NCBI GenBank assembly: GCA_013331535.1
Contig: DUGF01000018.1
Coordinates: 41,083-49,381, forward strand
Direction: 5' to 3'
Origin: Microcaldota archaeon
GTDB lineage: Archaea > Micrarchaeota > Micrarchaeia > Anstonellales > Bilamarchaeaceae
DNA: 8,299 nt
The notes beneath the pieces are model-generated. The model was not told the DNA's origin. It ran no database searches and saw only the letters and a program-made list of their open reading frames with translations. The translations under genes were made by a program, and so were the position numbers. This document shows, in pieces, positions 6,382 through 8,299 of this stretch (within the stretch, counting starts at the first letter, position 1; the number at the start of each line of letters is the position of its first letter).

Positions 6382-6590
6382 TGGGCTCCACCCTGTGAAC
6401 TTACAAGCACAGAGGAATAAACTTATGGCTGCTCCTTTCGGTCTGACCAGATTCGCGCATTCCTCTGCCATATAAGGCAGGGTTTCGACGCTTACGAAAA
6501 AGGGCGCGCCAATCCATCACAACGCCCGGGGCATTCGGTCCGTCTAAAGGGGATTTACGGTGCCGGGACCCCTGGCCCCGACCTAGCCCA
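6382..6590 (-). ncRNA. ffs: Signal recognition particle RNA (archaeal 7S/SRP RNA)
   Basis: The gene is read on the minus strand. The 5' end GGGCTAGGTCGGGG and the following G/C-rich loops with CCGTAAATCC are typical of the archaeal Alu domain. The universally conserved tip of helix 8 is at 6427-6448: a GGTCAG strand, a GAAA tetraloop closed by CC/GG, and an AGCAGCC strand, the site bound by SRP54. GCAGAGGAAT and ATTCCTCTGTGC pair below that tip. The two ends close as helix 1: TGGGCT (6585-6590) with AGCCCA (6382-6387). The RNA scaffolds SRP54 and SRP19 for cotranslational targeting to the membrane. About 209 nucleotides is short for an archaeal SRP RNA (usually around 300), and I could not resolve helix 6. 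Identity is strong; the exact ends rest on helix 1 pairing. Confidence 0.88.
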
Positions 6591-6620
6591 ATAAGTATAT
6601 GTTATAATAAGGTAATTAAG
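6591..6620 (-). promoter_or_regulatory. Promoter of the SRP RNA gene
   Basis: The 30 bases upstream of the RNA 5' end are almost purely A/T, in sharp contrast to the G/C-rich RNA. On the minus strand two TATA-like stretches are seen: TTAATTA (6613-6619), about 26 bases before position 6590, and TTATTATAA (6602-6610), closer in. The first has the usual archaeal spacing. Confidence 0.5.
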
Positions 6621-6707
6621 GGTTCCTAGGGCGGTTTTCTGTCCCGCGTTTCGAGTTTTGGAAAGTATCTCCAAAGGTCTCGTGTTCTGCGTTCCGAGCG
6701 CGCGAGT

Positions 6708-6721
6708 GTTTACTAGTAAAC
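6708..6721. promoter_or_regulatory. 14-bp perfect palindrome between SRP RNA and sepF
   Basis: GTTTACTAGTAAAC is a perfect palindrome in the divergent control region. Such symmetry suits a dimeric DNA-binding protein; no other evidence ties it to a regulator. Confidence 0.35.
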
Positions 6722-6744
6722 CTATATGATTTTGGGTACACACC

Positions 6745-6781
6745 AGCCTTTTGTCATAATTCCCCAGAAATCCAAAAGGCT
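6745..6781. repeat. Inverted repeat upstream of sepF promoter
   Basis: AGCCTTTTG (6745-6753) and CAAAAGGCT (6773-6781) are perfect 9-bp inverted arms separated by 19 bases. The right arm ends 13 bases before the sepF TATA-like box. Because it lies ahead of the promoter it is more likely a protein-binding site than an mRNA hairpin. Confidence 0.5.
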
Positions 6782-6794
6782 TGTGGCACGCAGG

Positions 6795-6803
6795 TTTAAA
6801 AAG
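6795..6803 (+). promoter_or_regulatory. TATA-like box for sepF
   Basis: TTTAAAAAG would place a transcription start near 6825, giving a leader of about 34 bases that includes the AGGTGA ribosome-binding site at 6849-6854. Confidence 0.5.
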
Positions 6804-6858
6804 AATTTGCTTCATATTGAATCAGTTAATTCAACGACCAGATATTTTAGGTGAAACA

Positions 6859-7236
6859 ATGGGACTTTTTGATAAGATTATGGGAAAAGGGGAAACAAGT
6901 TCAGACGTACCTGACCTTGAGGACATGATTGGCTCTGAAGGAGACTTAATAAGTCCACCAGCAGACTTTTACGTGAAACGGGTTGACCTCAGAAACGAAG
7001 GAGATGCAGACCTTGTTTTGAAGGAGCTTGGACAGAAAAATATTATTATCTTAAATGTTCTTCCGCTTTCAAAACAGCCAAACAGGTTGAAATCCATTAT
7101 TGCAAAGCTGAAGTCGCACACTGGAAAGATTGACGGGGATATCGCATTGCTCTCAGCAGATTCAATTCTTTTGACTCCGGGCCATGTTAAAATCGTCAAA
7201 TCAAAACCAAAACAATCCGGAACAAAAATAGAGTAA
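6859..7236 (+). CDS. sepF: SepF-type cell division protein
   Basis: This 125-residue protein has the SepF layout. It opens with a short amphipathic membrane-binding helix (MGLFDKIMG), then a flexible acidic linker (about 12-35), then the compact alpha/beta SepF core (about 36-118) with YVKRVDLRNEGDAD, KNIIILNVLPL, a KSIIAKLKSHTGKIDGDIA segment and the final LLTPGHVKIV strand. Archaeal SepF anchors FtsZ to the membrane and takes the place of FtsA, so an FtsZ gene is expected elsewhere in the genome. ATG 6859 is chosen over the earlier in-frame ATG at 6781 because AGGTGA (6849-6854) is 4 bases ahead of it and the membrane helix then starts the protein. It is transcribed alone and ends at a T-rich terminator. 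Confidence 0.92.
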   Translation: MGLFDKIMGKGETSSDVPDLEDMIGSEGDLISPPADFYVKRVDLRNEGDADLVLKELGQKNIIILNVLPLSKQPNRLKSIIAKLKSHTGKIDGDIALLSADSILLTPGHVKIVKSKPKQSGTKIE

Positions 7237-7248
7237 CCGGTCAGAGCG

Positions 7249-7291
7249 TTTCTTTCTTTTTATATTTTTTATTCTTCTTTAATTTTTGTTT
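7249..7291 (+). terminator. T-rich terminator of sepF
   Basis: Starting 13 bases after the stop codon lies a 43-base stretch that is nearly all T with several T4-T6 runs, typical of archaeal intrinsic termination. No other gene is visible from here to 7383. Confidence 0.65.
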
Positions 7292-7383
7292 GCGACGTTA
7301 AGTAAGTCTGGATCATATCTATGTTTTGAGTTTTATCTTCAAAATTAGAATATTTTCTTAATTCTTGAGTCTGTAATCCGCCC

Positions 7384-8154
7384 CTAATTATTCTTCTCCT
7401 TTGCACTTTTCTGGACCGTGCTTCCTTCTTTCCCATTTTTCTCGCTTTTTCCATTTTTGCCGTTCATTACCCTTATAAAAATCTCCCCGAAAAGAACGTC
7501 CTGTTTTATGTCAACTTCTTCTTTTTGCGTGAGATGAAGCACAGACAAAAGAGAATAAAGAATATCTTTTGGCGAGCTGCTTTCCACCACCCTGGAGAAT
7601 ATGGTCCAACCTTCTGAATCAGTTGTTGATTTTATTTTATCAAGCGTTGTTTTCATTGTTTCTTCCAAATCATAGCTGTTCAGTTTGAGATCAACGAAAT
7701 CTTCGATTCCACCGCGTTTTTTAACAACGTGTTCAGTTTCATCGTATTTTATTATCCGCTCCATTTCGGAAACCAATTCTTCGAGTGTTATTTGCCTTTT
7801 TGGGGGGATGCGTGAAGGAAACATCAGTTGCGGAAGTGGTTCAATTATTCCATCTTCCTCTCCTTCCAGAGGCACAAGCACCTCCTGCTGTGGCAGATTA
7901 TACAAATTCACCACGCTGCTTTTGTATCTCAGGAGAATTGCAGACGCAAGAATTATATTTGCAGGAACGGAAAATTCCATTTTTTCCATTTCTCTTACGC
8001 GTTTTACAAAGGCGTCTGCCACGCTTTTTATATCAACATCCCAAGGGTCAACCCTCTCGGTTGAAATCAATTCAAGAAGAATCATTTTCCAGGTCGGCTT
8101 GGATACCATTGCCTCTAGGTTAACTGCTGACATGCTCATTGTTTTCTGGTCCAT
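7384..8154 (-). CDS. scpA: ScpA-type kleisin of the SMC condensin complex
   Basis: Counting from ATG 8154, the protein has 256 residues. The N-terminal kleisin domain (about 10-90: TWKMILLELI, DPWDVDIKSVADAFVKRVREM, ASAILLRYKS) binds the SMC neck. An acidic, proline-containing linker with PPKRQITLEELVSEME follows. The C-terminal winged helix (about 175-230) includes DILYSLLSVLHL and DVLFGEIFIRV and contacts the other SMC head. A Lys/Gly/Asn-rich disordered tail ends it. The complex compacts and segregates the chromosome. The longer reading from ATG 8190 lacks a ribosome-binding site. ATG 8154 has GGCGA (8160-8164) 5 bases ahead and lies about 40 bases from a TATA-like box. No smc gene is in the window. 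Confidence 0.92.
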   Translation of the reverse strand: MDQKTMSMSAVNLEAMVSKPTWKMILLELISTERVDPWDVDIKSVADAFVKRVREMEKMEFSVPANIILASAILLRYKSSVVNLYNLPQQEVLVPLEGEEDGIIEPLPQLMFPSRIPPKRQITLEELVSEMERIIKYDETEHVVKKRGGIEDFVDLKLNSYDLEETMKTTLDKIKSTTDSEGWTIFSRVVESSSPKDILYSLLSVLHLTQKEEVDIKQDVLFGEIFIRVMNGKNGKSEKNGKEGSTVQKSAKEKNN

Positions 8155-8188
8155 TCTGATCGCCGTTAAGCTGTTTATCAACTTACTC

Positions 8189-8198
8189 ATTTAAAAGA
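8189..8198. promoter_or_regulatory. Shared TATA-like box between scpA and the rightmost gene
   Basis: The palindromic core TTTAAA (8191-8196) reads as a TATA box on both strands. About 26 bases downstream on either side gives starts near 8220 (+) and 8168 (-), each 11-14 bases before the chosen start codons at 8231 and 8154, each of which has its own GGCGA motif. Confidence 0.5.
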
Positions 8199-8230
8199 CT
8201 TTTCTACGCCTTTTTACCCAAGGCGATATC

Positions 8231-8299
8231 ATGGATCTATGTAAAGCGACTGTTCTGAATTCGACGGATACTCTCTCAAAGGCAACCGAGGAGTTAATG
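8231..8299 (+). CDS. 5' end of an unidentified gene, possibly a CBS-domain protein
   Basis: Only 23 codons are visible, with no stop before the window ends. The ATG at 8231 follows GGCGA (8222-8226) by 4 bases, the same arrangement as scpA and sepF. The peptide reads MDLCKATVLNSTDTLSKA then TEELM. A short hydrophobic strand, then a polar turn with Asp-Thr-Leu and an amphipathic helix, recalls the opening of a CBS module (adenosyl-nucleotide sensing), but that is a weak resemblance. The divergent layout with scpA supports it being real. Confidence 0.55.
   Translation, partial: MDLCKATVLNSTDTLSKATEELM

Noticed and set aside
6266..6475. 69-codon ORF on the + strand
   Set aside because: It lies largely antisense to the SRP RNA, including helix 8, and its composition is not protein-like.
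6555..6815. 86-codon ORF on the minus strand
   Set aside because: It runs through the SRP RNA promoter and into the RNA 5' end, so it is a chance open frame.
7269..7454. 61-codon minus-strand ORF overlapping the scpA 3' end
   Set aside because: It starts within the Lys-rich tail of scpA in another frame, is itself a low-complexity Lys/Arg-rich reading there, and its remainder overlaps the T-rich sepF terminator. A frameshift in scpA is also unlikely since its winged-helix domain is complete.
7685..8194. Long + strand ORF opposite scpA
   Set aside because: It is a shadow of the scpA reading frame; the minus-strand protein has clear kleisin domains.
8191..8298. Minus-strand open frame ending just before ATG 8190, considered as the tail of an smc gene
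   Set aside because: The peptide has none of the SMC C-terminal signature, and the opposite strand offers a start with a ribosome-binding site in the same place.
1..8299. CRISPR arrays, tRNA genes, insertion sequences
   Set aside because: I saw no regularly spaced repeats, no tRNA cloverleaf pattern and no transposase or terminal inverted repeats with target duplications.

Overview
The window looks archaeal. It holds a Cdc48-type double AAA+ ATPase, a stand-alone Bud32 kinase, a SepF-type division protein, a ScpA kleisin, an archaeal-type SRP (7S) RNA, TATA-like boxes roughly 25-30 bases ahead of starts, and GGTGA/GGCGA ribosome-binding sites 4-5 bases before several starts. SepF and the tight packing fit an FtsZ-using euryarchaeal or DPANN-like lineage. 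That placement is an inference; no 16S gene or other marker here fixes it.

Layout. (1) Positions 2-4815 are all on the + strand and probably one or two transcription units. They hold the 3' part of a Cdc48 gene, a 69-base imperfect hairpin, a small two-helix membrane protein, a site-2-type membrane metalloprotease, a Bud32-like kinase, and two tandem paralogous genes of unknown function, the second very rich in cysteine. Gaps after the hairpin are short, and the two paralogs overlap by 8 bases. (2) Positions 4816-5064 hold two adjacent perfect hairpins, then a promoter region with a direct repeat, leading into a Fic-domain gene (5065-5997). (3) Positions 5998-6858 look empty to an ORF finder but contain the SRP RNA gene on the minus strand (about 6382-6590), a doubtful 66-codon ORF downstream of it, and a divergent control region for sepF with an inverted repeat and a palindrome. 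(4) sepF (6859-7236, +) and scpA (7384-8154, -) converge on a T-rich terminator. (5) scpA and a new + strand gene running off the end (8231-8299) diverge from one palindromic TATA-like box.

How the genes fit together: the left block reads as protein and membrane quality control (Cdc48 unfoldase with a C-terminal HbYX-like tail that could dock on a 20S proteasome, then an intramembrane protease and a small membrane partner), joined to a Bud32 kinase of the tRNA t6A (KEOPS) pathway. The right block is cell-cycle machinery (SepF, ScpA) plus protein targeting (SRP RNA). The most unfamiliar item is the tandem pair at 3231-4815. Their C-terminal halves align without gaps over 56 residues, yet most cysteines are present only in the second copy. 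I cannot assign them a function.
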